64,000 nucleotides of DNA from Promicromonospora sp042731755 (lineage in GTDB: Bacteria > Actinomycetota > Actinomycetes > Actinomycetales > Cellulomonadaceae): contig NZ_JBHWLR010000021.1 in assembly GCF_042731755.1 (NCBI RefSeq), positions 9,962 through 73,961 of the forward strand. The letters are read 5' to 3'. A model generated the notes under the pieces. The model was not told the origin of the DNA. It searched no databases and saw only the letters and a list, made by a program, of their open reading frames with translations. The position numbers and the translations under genes were made by a program. Of the stretch, positions 7,646 through 15,742 are shown piece by piece. Within the stretch, counting starts at the first letter, position 1. The number at the start of each line of letters is the position of its first letter.

Positions 7646-8610
7646 TGGTCGCCTACGTGCTGCGCCGCCTCGGCGGCGCCGTCGCGGTCCTGTGGGCGGC
7701 GTTCACGCTCTCCTACCTGATCCTGTACCTGCTGCCCAGCGACCCGGTCGCGATCATGCTCGACCAGGGCGCCGGGGGCGAGCGCGTGGACCCGGCGCGG
7801 GTCGCCGAGCTGCGCGAGCGCTACGGGTTCGACCAGGGCCCGCTCCAGCAGTACCTCACGCTGCTCGGCCGCACCCTGACGGGCGACCTCGGCTCGTCCA
7901 TCAGCAGCGGCGCCCCCGTGACCGGCCTCATCGCGGACGCGTTCCCCGAGACGGCCAAGCTCGCCGGCCTCGCGCTCGCGCTCGCCCTGGTCGCCGGGGT
8001 GGGGATCGCCCTGCTCGCGTCCTGGACCCGGGCCGCGTGGCTGCGCGACCTGCTGCTCGCGCTGCCCCCGCTCGGCGTCGCGGTGCCCGGGTTCTGGGTC
8101 GGCCTCGTGCTGCTCCACCTGTTCTCGTTCACCTGGTTCGTCTTCCCGGCGGTCGGCAACGAGGGGTTCGCCTCCCTGGTGCTGCCCGCGGTCACGCTCG
8201 CGACCGGCCTCGCCGCCGTCGTCGCGCAGGTGCTCTCCCAGGGCCTGCGCGAGGCCTGGGGCGCGCCCTACGTCGAGACGGCGTTCGCCAAGGGCTCCGG
8301 ACGGGCCCGGGTGCTCGGCGCGCACGTCGTGCGCAACGGGTCGCTGCCCACCGTCACCGTGCTCGGCGTCCTGGTCGGCAACCTGCTGGGCGGCACGGTC
8401 GTGGTCGAGACGGTGTTCTCCCGCCAGGGCTTCGGCCGCCTCGTCGAGAACGCCGTGACCACGCAGGACATCCCCGTGGTCCAGGGGCTCGTGGTCGTCG
8501 CCGCCGCGGTTTTCGTGCTCACCAGCCTCCTGGTCGACCTCGTCCACCCCTTGCTCGACCCGCGGGTGCTCGCCGGCGCCCACGGCCGCACCGGGGGAGG
8601 CGCGCGATGA
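7645..8610 (+). CDS. ABC transporter permease, DppB/OppB type
   Basis: This 321-residue inner-membrane permease has about six hydrophobic segments. The N-terminal DppB pattern is clear (VLRRLGGAVAVLWAAFTLSY, then YLLPSDPVAIML), and a long periplasmic loop carries YGFDQGPLQQYLTLLGRTL. The EAA-type cytoplasmic loop that docks on the ATPase is ETAFAKGSGRARVLGAHVVR. The C-terminus carries the family motif VVVETVFSRQGFGRLV. The ATG shares a base with the preceding stop, and the gene's own end overlaps the next ATG (ATGA), so the transporter genes are tightly coupled. Confidence 0.9.
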   Translation: MVAYVLRRLGGAVAVLWAAFTLSYLILYLLPSDPVAIMLDQGAGGERVDPARVAELRERYGFDQGPLQQYLTLLGRTLTGDLGSSISSGAPVTGLIADAFPETAKLAGLALALALVAGVGIALLASWTRAAWLRDLLLALPPLGVAVPGFWVGLVLLHLFSFTWFVFPAVGNEGFASLVLPAVTLATGLAAVVAQVLSQGLREAWGAPYVETAFAKGSGRARVLGAHVVRNGSLPTVTVLGVLVGNLLGGTVVVETVFSRQGFGRLVENAVTTQDIPVVQGLVVVAAAVFVLTSLLVDLVHPLLDPRVLAGAHGRTGGGAR

Positions 8611-9455
8611 CCCGGCCCCTCGCCGTGCTCCGCACGGGTCCCCTCGCCCTGCTCCGCACGCGGCCCGCCGCGCTGGTGGCGCTCGCGATCGTCGTCCTGG
8701 TCCTGGCCTGGGCGCTCGTCCCCGGCCTGTTCACCGGGCAGGACCCGATCACCGGCGTCCCCGCGGACAAGCTCCAGGCGCCCGGCGCCGCCCACTGGTT
8801 CGGCACCGACCACCTCGGCCGCGACCTGTTCTCCCGCACCGTGCACGGCACCAGCCTGTCGGTGCGCGCCGCGCTGCTCGCGATCGGCGTCGCCCTGGTG
8901 GCCGGGTCCGGCATCGGGCTGCTCGCCGGCTTCCTCGGCGGCCCCGTCGACGACGCCCTCATGCGCGCCACCGACGTGCTGCTCGCCATCCCCGGCCTGC
9001 TGCTGTCGCTCGCCGTCGTGACCGCGCTCGGCTTCGGCACCGTCAAGGTCGCGATCGCCGTGGGCATCGCCTCGGTCGCGACGTTCGCCCGCGTCATGCG
9101 CAGCCAGGTGCTGCGCGTGCGGCACGCCACCTACGTGGAGGCCGCGCGGCTCGCCGGAGCGGGCCGGGGCGCCGTCCTGCTGCGGCACGTCCTGCCCAAC
9201 GCCGCCGGACCCGTGCTGGCGCTCGCGGCCGTCGAGCTCGGCGCCGTGATCCTCGCGGTCTCCGCCCTGAGCTTCCTCGGGTACGGCGCCACGCCGCCCA
9301 CGCCCGAGTGGGGCTCCCTGGTCGCCGAGGGGCGCGACTACCTGGCCGTCGCCTGGTGGTACTCCACGCTGCCGGGCCTGGTCATCGCCCTGTTCGTGCT
9401 CGCCGTCGGGGTGCTCGGCCGGGCACTCACCCGCGAGACGAGGACGGACCGATGA
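8607..9455 (+). CDS. ABC transporter permease, DppC/OppC type
   Basis: Second membrane subunit of the peptide-type importer, 282 residues. The DppC hallmarks are the first membrane helix (LVALAIVVLVLAWALVPGLF), the motif HWFGTDHLGRDLFSRTVHGT and the EAA loop EAARLAGAGRGAVLLRHVLP. SFLGYGATPPTPEWGSLV near the C-terminus is characteristic of this family. Start and stop both overlap neighbours by four bases (ATGA). The short N-terminus repeats LRTGPLALLRTRP, a small internal duplication. Confidence 0.9.
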   Translation: MTRPLAVLRTGPLALLRTRPAALVALAIVVLVLAWALVPGLFTGQDPITGVPADKLQAPGAAHWFGTDHLGRDLFSRTVHGTSLSVRAALLAIGVALVAGSGIGLLAGFLGGPVDDALMRATDVLLAIPGLLLSLAVVTALGFGTVKVAIAVGIASVATFARVMRSQVLRVRHATYVEAARLAGAGRGAVLLRHVLPNAAGPVLALAAVELGAVILAVSALSFLGYGATPPTPEWGSLVAEGRDYLAVAWWYSTLPGLVIALFVLAVGVLGRALTRETRTDR

Positions 9456-11275
9456 CGCTGACGACGCGGCCCGGCACGGGCACCCCTGCGACCGGCACCC
9501 CCGCTCCGGCGACCGCCGCGGGTGACCCCGCGCCGTCGGGCGGCCCGCTGCGCGTGCGCGGCCTGCGGGTCGCCTACGGCGAGGCCGAGGTGGTGCACGG
9601 CGTGGACCTGGACGTGCGGCCCGGCGAGGTGGTCGCGCTGGTCGGCGAGTCCGGGAGCGGCAAGTCCACCACGGCGCACGCCCTGATCGGCCTGCTGCCC
9701 GACGGCGGCCGCGTCACCGCGGGCGAGGTGACCCTCGGCGCCGGGCCGCGGTCCACGCCGCTGACCGGCCTGCTCCCCGACGCGTGGCGGCGGGTGCGCG
9801 GCGTGCGCGTCGGGTTCGTGCCGCAGGACCCGGGCACCGCGCTCGACCCCGTGGTGCGGGTGGGGGACCAGGTCGCCGAGGCCCTCGTGGTGCACGGGAC
9901 GCCGCGCCGGGCCGCCCGCGAGCGGGCCGTCGAGATCCTGGCCGAGGTAGGGCTGGACCGGCCGCGCGAGCGGGCCCGGCAGTACCCGCACCAGCTCTCG
10001 GGCGGCATGCGCCAGCGGGTGCTCGTCGGCATCGCCATGGCGTGCGAGCCGGAGCTGGTGATCGCCGACGAGCCGACGTCGGCCCTGGACGTGACCGTGC
10101 AGCGCCGGGTGCTGGACCTGCTCGCCGACCTCACCGGCCGGGCCGGCACGGCCGTGCTGCTCATCACGCACGACCTCGCCGTGGCCGCCGACCGGGCCGA
10201 CCGGGTGGTCGTGCTCAAGGACGGCGTGGTGGTCGAGGAGGGGCCGGCCGCCCGGGTGCTGGGCGCGCCCGAGCACCCGTACACGCGGGAGCTGGTCGCG
10301 GCCGTACCTGGCAGAAATAATGTGCCAAGCGCGTACGCGCCGGACGCCGGTGCCGAGGACGAGGCGGGCGAGGGACCGGCCCCGAGGAGGGCCGCCGGCA
10401 CGGCCTCCGCCACCGTTGCCGCCACCGTCGCCGGGACCGTCGCTGACGGCGCCCGCACGCAGGACGGCGCCGCGGAGACCCCGTCGTCCGCCCTGCTGGA
10501 GGTCCGGGGCCTGGTCAAGGAGTTCCGCCTGGGCCGCCGCGAGCGGCTGCGCGCCGTCGACGACGTGTCGTTTGCCGTCCCGCGCGGCTCCGCGTTCGCG
10601 CTGGTGGGGGAGTCGGGGTCGGGCAAGTCGACCACGGCGCGCCTGGTGCTCGGCCTGGAGCGGCCCGACGGCGGTGCGGTCGAGCTGGACGGCGCGCCCG
10701 TCGGCGCCGACCGGGCGACCCGCCGTCGCACCCAGCTGGTGCACCAGGACCCGTACTCGTCGCTGGACCCGCGCTTCACGGTCGCCGCGATCGTGGAGGA
10801 GCCGCTGCGGTCCCACCGGATCGGCGACCGCGCCGAGCGGCGCGACCGCGTGGCGCAGCTCCTGCAGCAGGTGCACCTCTCGCCGGACCTGGCCGGACGG
10901 CGGCCGGCCGAGCTGTCGGGCGGGCAGCGCCAGCGGGTGGCCATCGCCCGGGCGCTGGCGCTCGACCCGGAGCTGCTCGTCCTGGACGAGCCCACCTCCG
11001 CGCTCGACGTCTCCGTGCAGGCCCGCGTGCTGGAGCTGCTGGCCCGGCTGCGCGCCGAGCGGGGCCTGACCTACCTGTTCATCTCGCACGACCTGGCGGT
11101 GGTGCGGCAGGTCGCCGACCACGTCGGGGTCATGAGCGCCGGCCGGCTCGTGGAGACCGGACCCGTCGGCCGTGTGTTCGACCACCCCGCCCACCCGTAC
11201 ACCGCGGAGCTGATCGCGGCGATCCCCGGTGCCCGCACCGCTGCGCAGCACCCCGACCGGAAGGACCTGACATGA
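9452..11275 (+). CDS. Fused two-domain ABC ATPase (DppD-DppF type)
   Basis: A single 607-residue polypeptide carries both nucleotide-binding domains of the peptide-type importer. Domain 1 (about residues 30-290) has Walker A VGESGSGKST, signature LSGGMRQRVLVGIAM and Walker B VIADEPTSALD. Domain 2 (about 350-600) has Walker A VGESGSGKSTTARLVLGLE, signature LSGGQRQRVAIARALAL and Walker B LVLDEPTSALD. Both look catalytically complete. The domains are joined by a linker of about 65 residues rich in Ala, Thr and Val. The first linker codons (near 10311-10330) are AT-rich, including a rare AGA. Fused ATPases of this type are common in actinobacterial peptide importers. The gene overlaps both neighbours by four bases. 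Confidence 0.92.
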   Translation: MTLTTRPGTGTPATGTPAPATAAGDPAPSGGPLRVRGLRVAYGEAEVVHGVDLDVRPGEVVALVGESGSGKSTTAHALIGLLPDGGRVTAGEVTLGAGPRSTPLTGLLPDAWRRVRGVRVGFVPQDPGTALDPVVRVGDQVAEALVVHGTPRRAARERAVEILAEVGLDRPRERARQYPHQLSGGMRQRVLVGIAMACEPELVIADEPTSALDVTVQRRVLDLLADLTGRAGTAVLLITHDLAVAADRADRVVVLKDGVVVEEGPAARVLGAPEHPYTRELVAAVPGRNNVPSAYAPDAGAEDEAGEGPAPRRAAGTASATVAATVAGTVADGARTQDGAAETPSSALLEVRGLVKEFRLGRRERLRAVDDVSFAVPRGSAFALVGESGSGKSTTARLVLGLERPDGGAVELDGAPVGADRATRRRTQLVHQDPYSSLDPRFTVAAIVEEPLRSHRIGDRAERRDRVAQLLQQVHLSPDLAGRRPAELSGGQRQRVAIARALALDPELLVLDEPTSALDVSVQARVLELLARLRAERGLTYLFISHDLAVVRQVADHVGVMSAGRLVETGPVGRVFDHPAHPYTAELIAAIPGARTAAQHPDRKDLT

Positions 11276-12186
11276 CCGAGGTACTGAGCAAGCCGGCGGC
11301 GGCCTCGCCCGACGCCGCCGCTGCCGACGACGCCGCCGCGACTGCCGATGCCGCCGCGCGCGAGCACGCCGCGTGGCGGTCCGCCCGCGAGCGCGACCTG
11401 CGTACGCCCCACGGCTGGCTGACCCCGGCGGCGCTGCTGTGGCCCACGGCCACGCCGGCGCGCCTGCCGGGGCTGCCGGGCGAGTGGTGGGTCGAGGACC
11501 GGGCGCTGTACACCCGCCCGGCGTCCGGCGACACGGCCACGCTGGTGGGGGAGCACGTCGAGCCCGACGGTCCGACGTCGGTCGTCGTGGGCGAGGGCCG
11601 CAGCCGGATCCTGGGCACGTTCCTGCCCCAGGGCCGCGCGGCCGGCGTCGAGCACGAGGTGGCGGTCGAGGTGGTGCTGCGCACCGGCCGGTACGCGGTG
11701 CGGCCGCGCGACCCGGAGGCGGCTACCCGCGCGGGGTTCGACGGCGTCCCCGCATTCGACCACGACCCGGCCTGGGTGCTGGACGTGCCCGTGCGCTGGT
11801 ACGACGAGCCCGACGCGGTGACCGTGGGCGCCGCGCAGCCCCGCCTGGTGCACCACGTCGAGGTGTTCGGCGAGGTGGACGTCGCCCACGCCGGGACGGT
11901 CACCACCCTGGCGCTGACCGGCAGCGCCACGGAGCCGACCCTGCTGTTCACCGACGAGTCCGACGAGGTCGCGCCGTGGCGGGTCCTGCACGTCCGTGTC
12001 CCGGCGCTGGTCCCGGGGACGACGGCGGACGCCGCCGACGGCCCGGCCCCCGGCACGCTGCGCCTGGACCTGAACCGGGCGCTGAACCTGCCGTACGCGT
12101 TCACGCGGTTCGGCACGTGCCCCGCGCCGCTGGCGGGCAACCACCTGCCGTTCGCGGTCACCGCGGGCGAGAAGGCACCCCGATGA
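11272..12186 (+). CDS. DUF1684 family protein (first copy)
   Basis: This 304-residue soluble protein belongs to DUF1684, whose biochemical function I do not know. Family landmarks are EHAAWRSARERDLRTPHGWL near the N-terminus, GTFLPQGRAA in the middle, and the C-terminal signature LRLDLNRALNLPYAFTRFGT followed by CPAPLAGNHLPFAV and AGEKAPR. A paralogue with nearly the same motifs lies at 19508-20365. The N-terminal 35 residues are an Ala/Asp-rich extension that the paralogue largely lacks. It overlaps both the ATPase gene and the acetyltransferase gene by four bases, placing it firmly in the importer operon. An enzymatic role on the imported sulfur compound is possible but unproven. Confidence 0.85.
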   Translation: MTEVLSKPAAASPDAAAADDAAATADAAAREHAAWRSARERDLRTPHGWLTPAALLWPTATPARLPGLPGEWWVEDRALYTRPASGDTATLVGEHVEPDGPTSVVVGEGRSRILGTFLPQGRAAGVEHEVAVEVVLRTGRYAVRPRDPEAATRAGFDGVPAFDHDPAWVLDVPVRWYDEPDAVTVGAAQPRLVHHVEVFGEVDVAHAGTVTTLALTGSATEPTLLFTDESDEVAPWRVLHVRVPALVPGTTADAADGPAPGTLRLDLNRALNLPYAFTRFGTCPAPLAGNHLPFAVTAGEKAPR

Positions 12187-12776
12187 CGGCGCTCGCCGGG
12201 CTGGAGGTCCGCGACGTGCACCTGTCCGACCCGCTGGTCGAGCCGCTGCTGGCGGGCCTGTCGGTCGAGTACCGCACCCGCTACCACGACCTGCTGACCG
12301 AGGAGCAGCACCGGGCCGAGATGGCGCACTACGCCGCCGAGGAGTTCGCCCCGCCCGTGGGCGCCCTCGTGCTGCTCCTGGAGCACGGGGAGCCGGTGGC
12401 GGGCGGCGCGTTCCGCCGTCGGCTGGAGCCCGAGCTGGGGGAGGCCGCGCGCCTGGCGCGCGCCGACGCCCGGGACGCGGACGGCGTCCCGGCCGTCCCC
12501 ACGGCCGAGCTCAAGCGCATCTGGACCCACGACGCGCACCGGCGCCGGGGCCTGGCCCGGCGCGTGCTGGCCGAGCTGGAGACGCGGGCCCGCGACCTGG
12601 GCTACCCGCGGCTCTACCTGACCACGGGCCCGCGCCAGCCGGAGGCGGCCGGGCTCTACCGCGCGACGGGCTACACGCCGCTCACCGCGGCCGCCGCCGG
12701 CGAGCCCGCGCCCGCCGATCCTGCGACCGAGCAGCCGTTCGGCCCGCTCCCGTTCGAGAAATGGCTGACGACATGA
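12183..12776 (+). CDS. GNAT-family N-acetyltransferase
   Basis: This 197-residue protein has a GNAT fold: VALVLLLEHGEPVAGGAF-like beta strands (about residues 58-76), the acetyl-CoA pyrophosphate loop IWTHDAHRRRGLARRVLAEL (about 115-135) with the R/Q-x-x-G-x-G/A pattern, and RLYLTTGPRQPEAAGLYRAT with the C-terminal motif GLYRATGYT. It transfers acetyl from acetyl-CoA to an amine. Its place between two ABC importers and ahead of flavin monooxygenases recalls the Bacillus ytmI-type operon, where an acetyltransferase (SnaA) N-acetylates S-modified cysteines before oxidative cleavage. That parallel is inference. It overlaps the next gene by four bases (ATGA at 12773). Confidence 0.85.
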   Translation: MTALAGLEVRDVHLSDPLVEPLLAGLSVEYRTRYHDLLTEEQHRAEMAHYAAEEFAPPVGALVLLLEHGEPVAGGAFRRRLEPELGEAARLARADARDADGVPAVPTAELKRIWTHDAHRRRGLARRVLAELETRARDLGYPRLYLTTGPRQPEAAGLYRATGYTPLTAAAAGEPAPADPATEQPFGPLPFEKWLTT

Positions 12777-13897
12777 GCGCCGACCTGGCCGAGGGCGAGT
12801 CCCGCCTGTTGTACCCGCCGCCCGGCCTGCCGCCGGGCGGGGACGGGCCGGCGCAGGCCGGACCCGCTGACGAGGACCTGCGTGTGGTCGCGGCCCGGCA
12901 CCCGGGCCGCTGGATCGCGACCGCCGTGGTGGGCGTGCTGCTGGCCATGGTCGTCTCCTCCCTGGTCACCAACGACCGCTGGGAGTGGGACGTCGTGGCC
13001 CGCTACCTCACGTGGCCCTCCATCCTGGAGGGGGCGTGGGCCACGATCCGGCTCACGGTGACGGCGTCGATCGTGGGCTTCGCGCTCGGCACGGTGCTGG
13101 CCCTGATGCGGCTGTCCCGCTCGCCGCTGCTGCAGGCCGTCTCGTGGGCCTACACGTGGGTGTTCCGGTCGGTGCCGCTGCTGCTGCAGCTCCTGCTCTG
13201 GTACAACCTCGCCTACCTGTACCCGGTGCTGAGCCTCGGCATCCCGTTCGGGCCGGAGTTCCTGTTCTTCGACACGCTCGACCTGATCGACAAGTTCTGG
13301 GCCGCGATCCTGGGCCTCGGGCTGTCGCAGGCGGCGTACAGCGCGGAGATCGTGCGGGCCGGCATCCTCGGCGTCGACCAGGGCCAGCACGAGGCCGCGG
13401 CGTCCCTGGGCATCCCGCGCCACCGCCAGGTGCGCCGGATCATCCTGCCGCAGGCGATGCGGTCCATCGTGCCCACCGCGGTGAACGAGGTGATCGGCCT
13501 GCTCAAGGGCACCTCGATCGTGTACGTGCTGGCATACGGCGAGCTGTTCTACATCGTGAGCGTCATCTACGGCCGCAACGGCCGGGTGGTGCCGCTGCTC
13601 ATCGTCGCCGCGATCTGGTACCTCGCGCTGACCACGCTCATCACGGTGGTCCAGTACTACGTGGAGCGGCACTACGCGAAGGGCGCCCTGCGCACCCTGC
13701 CGCCCACGCCCGTCCAGCGCGTGCGGTGGGAGCTCCAGGTCGGCTGGTCGCGCCTGACCGGCGCCCCCGTGCCCGACGGCGTCCCGCCCGCCTTCGCGGC
13801 GCGCGTCCGGGTGGGGCGCTGGGTCGCCCCGCGCGCCGGCACCACCACCAACGCCGGCTCCGGTACCGGCACGGGACCTCAGGGAGGTGCCGCATGA
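12773..13897 (+). CDS. Amino-acid-type ABC transporter permease (HisM/GlnP family)
   Basis: This membrane subunit of a polar amino acid importer has 374 residues, longer than the usual 220-300. A Pro/Gly-rich cytoplasmic extension (about 45 residues) precedes the first helix, and a Thr/Gly-rich tail of about 60 residues follows the last. The core shows WATIRLTVTASIVGFALGTV, WVFRSVPLLLQLLLWYNLAY and the EAA loop EAAASLGIPRHRQVRRIILP, where the ATPase docks. The ATG at 12773 is chosen because of its ATGA overlap with the upstream stop. The family imports amino acids including cystine; the specific substrate is not readable from the permease. Confidence 0.9.
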   Translation: MSADLAEGESRLLYPPPGLPPGGDGPAQAGPADEDLRVVAARHPGRWIATAVVGVLLAMVVSSLVTNDRWEWDVVARYLTWPSILEGAWATIRLTVTASIVGFALGTVLALMRLSRSPLLQAVSWAYTWVFRSVPLLLQLLLWYNLAYLYPVLSLGIPFGPEFLFFDTLDLIDKFWAAILGLGLSQAAYSAEIVRAGILGVDQGQHEAAASLGIPRHRQVRRIILPQAMRSIVPTAVNEVIGLLKGTSIVYVLAYGELFYIVSVIYGRNGRVVPLLIVAAIWYLALTTLITVVQYYVERHYAKGALRTLPPTPVQRVRWELQVGWSRLTGAPVPDGVPPAFAARVRVGRWVAPRAGTTTNAGSGTGTGPQGGAA

Positions 13898-14658
13898 CCG
13901 GCGGACTGCTGGAGATCCGGGGCGTGCACAAGTCGTTCGGCCTGCTGGAGGCCCTGCGGGGCGTGGACCTGACCGTCCGGCCGGGCGAGGTGACCGCGAT
14001 CATCGGCCCGTCCGGGTCGGGCAAGTCGACCCTGCTGCGTGCCATCAACCACCTGGAGAAGGTGGACCGCGGGTTCGTGTCCCTGGACGGCGAGCTCATC
14101 GGCTACGCCCGGCACGGCAACACCCTCCGGGAGCTCACCGAGCGCGAGATCCTGCGCCGGCGCACCCGGATCGGGTTCGTGTTCCAGAACTTCAACCTGT
14201 TCCCACACCTCACCGTGCTGGAGAACATCGTCGAGGCGCCGATCTACGCGCAGGGCCGCCCGCGCGCCGAGGCCGAGGCGGAGGCGCGCGAGCTGCTGGC
14301 CCGCGTCGGGCTCGCCGACCGGGCCGACGCCCGGCCCCGGCAGCTCTCCGGCGGCCAGCAGCAGCGCGTCGCCATCGCCCGCGCCCTGGCCCTGCGGCCG
14401 GCGGTCGTGCTCTTCGACGAGCCGACGTCGGCCCTGGACCCCGAGCTCGTCGGCGAGGTGCTCGGCGTCATCAAGGAGCTCGCCGGCACCGGCACCACGC
14501 TCGTCGTCGTCACCCACGAGGTGGGCTTCGCCCGCGAGATCGCGGACACCGTCGTCTTCATGGACGAGGGCGTCGTGGTCGAGCAGGGGCCGCCCGCCGA
14601 CGTGCTCGACAACCCCACCAGCGACCGCACCAAGGCCTTCCTGGAGAAGGTCCTGTGA
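13894..14658 (+). CDS. Amino-acid-type ABC transporter ATP-binding protein (GlnQ/HisP family)
   Basis: This 254-residue ATPase energises the preceding permease from the cytoplasmic face. Walker A is GPSGSGKSTLLRAINHLEK (about residues 36-54), the Q loop lies in RIGFVFQNFNLFPHLTVLEN, the signature is LSGGQQQRVAIARALAL and Walker B is VVLFDEPTSALDPELVGEV, with the switch His in VVTHEVGFAREI. An insertion after LDGELIGYARHGNTLRELTE is typical of polar-amino-acid ATPases. Its ATG overlaps the permease stop (ATGA). All catalytic motifs are intact. Confidence 0.93.
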   Translation: MTGGLLEIRGVHKSFGLLEALRGVDLTVRPGEVTAIIGPSGSGKSTLLRAINHLEKVDRGFVSLDGELIGYARHGNTLRELTEREILRRRTRIGFVFQNFNLFPHLTVLENIVEAPIYAQGRPRAEAEAEARELLARVGLADRADARPRQLSGGQQQRVAIARALALRPAVVLFDEPTSALDPELVGEVLGVIKELAGTGTTLVVVTHEVGFAREIADTVVFMDEGVVVEQGPPADVLDNPTSDRTKAFLEKVL

Positions 14659-14723
14659 CGCCGCGCCCCGTCCCGACCCCTGTCCCAGCCCCAGCCCCGA
14701 GAACTGCCCCGAGAGGAACCATC

Positions 14724-15737
14724 GTGACCGTCTCCCGACGAGCCGTCCGCACCCGTCTGCTCGCCCTCGCCGCCGTACCGCTGCTCGCCCTCACCGCCGC
14801 CTGCTCGGCCGCCAGCACCGAGCGCCCGGAGGCGGACGACGCCGCCGGCCTCGCCGGGAACGCGCCCGAGTCGGCCGGCCTGCAGGTCAGCACCAGCCCC
14901 GACCAGGAGCGCGTCCGCACCACCGAGTCCGCCGAGGCCGTCGCGCTGCTGCCCGACGAGTGGGCCGACAAGGACGAGATCACCGTCGCCGTCAGCGCCA
15001 GCGGCTCCCCGCCCCTGGTCTTCCTGGCCGACGACGACAAGACGCCGATCGGCCACGAGACCGACATCGCCCAGCTCGTCGCCGACGCCCTCGGCAAGGA
15101 CGTGAACCTGGAGGTGAAGGCCTGGGCCGACTGGCCGCTCGCCCTCCAGTCGGGCGACGTCGACGCCGTCATCTCCAACATCACCGTGACCGAGGAGCGC
15201 AAGGAGACGATCGACTTCTCCAGCTACCGCGTCGACGAGCTCGGCTGGCTCACCGCCGCCGACTCCGACCTGACGATCGAGAAGCGCGAGGACATCGCGG
15301 GCAAGGTCGTCGGCGTCGGCTCCGGGACCAACCAGGAGAAGATCCTGCTCGAGTGGGACCGCCTCAACCAGGAGGACGGGCTGGAGCCCATCCAGGGCCC
15401 CGAGTACTACGAGCAGCTCTCCGACGTGCTGCTCGCCCTCCAGTCGGGCCGCGTCGAGGCCTACGTGGGCCCCAACGCCGTGCTCGCCTACCAGGCCGCG
15501 GTCTCCCCGGAGGACTTCAAGGTGGTCGGCACCCTGAACGGCGGCTGGCCCGACACGGCGCAGATCGCCGTCGCCACCAAGAAGGGCGCCGGCGCCGCCG
15601 AGGCGGTCACCGCCGCCCTCAACCACGCCATCGAGGACGGGTCCTACCAGCAGGTGCTGGAGCGCTGGGGCCTCGAGGTCGAGGCCGTGGACCGCGCCGA
15701 GACCAACCCGCCCGGCCTGCCCAAGACCGAGGAGTGA
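14724..15737 (+). CDS. Extracellular amino-acid-type substrate-binding lipoprotein (SBP family 3)
   Basis: The GTG at 14724 has a ribosome site (GAGAGGA, 14711-14717) and opens a 337-residue lipoprotein: basic N-terminus, hydrophobic LLALAAVPLLALTAAC with the lipidated Cys at about residue 24, then an acidic linker. The SBP_bac_3 core follows: VFLADDDKTPIGHETDIAQL, WADWPLALQSGDVDAVISNI and VTEERKETIDFSSYRVDELG. A GTG at 14655 that overlaps the ATPase stop would add a Pro-rich, non-signal stretch and is less likely. This is the extracytoplasmic receptor of the second importer. The ligand-binding Asp/Arg pair seems present in the TVTEERKETIDFS region. The next gene starts 5 bases after the stop. 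Confidence 0.9.
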   Translation: MTVSRRAVRTRLLALAAVPLLALTAACSAASTERPEADDAAGLAGNAPESAGLQVSTSPDQERVRTTESAEAVALLPDEWADKDEITVAVSASGSPPLVFLADDDKTPIGHETDIAQLVADALGKDVNLEVKAWADWPLALQSGDVDAVISNITVTEERKETIDFSSYRVDELGWLTAADSDLTIEKREDIAGKVVGVGSGTNQEKILLEWDRLNQEDGLEPIQGPEYYEQLSDVLLALQSGRVEAYVGPNAVLAYQAAVSPEDFKVVGTLNGGWPDTAQIAVATKKGAGAAEAVTAALNHAIEDGSYQQVLERWGLEVEAVDRAETNPPGLPKTEE

Positions 15738-15742
15738 GCCGC

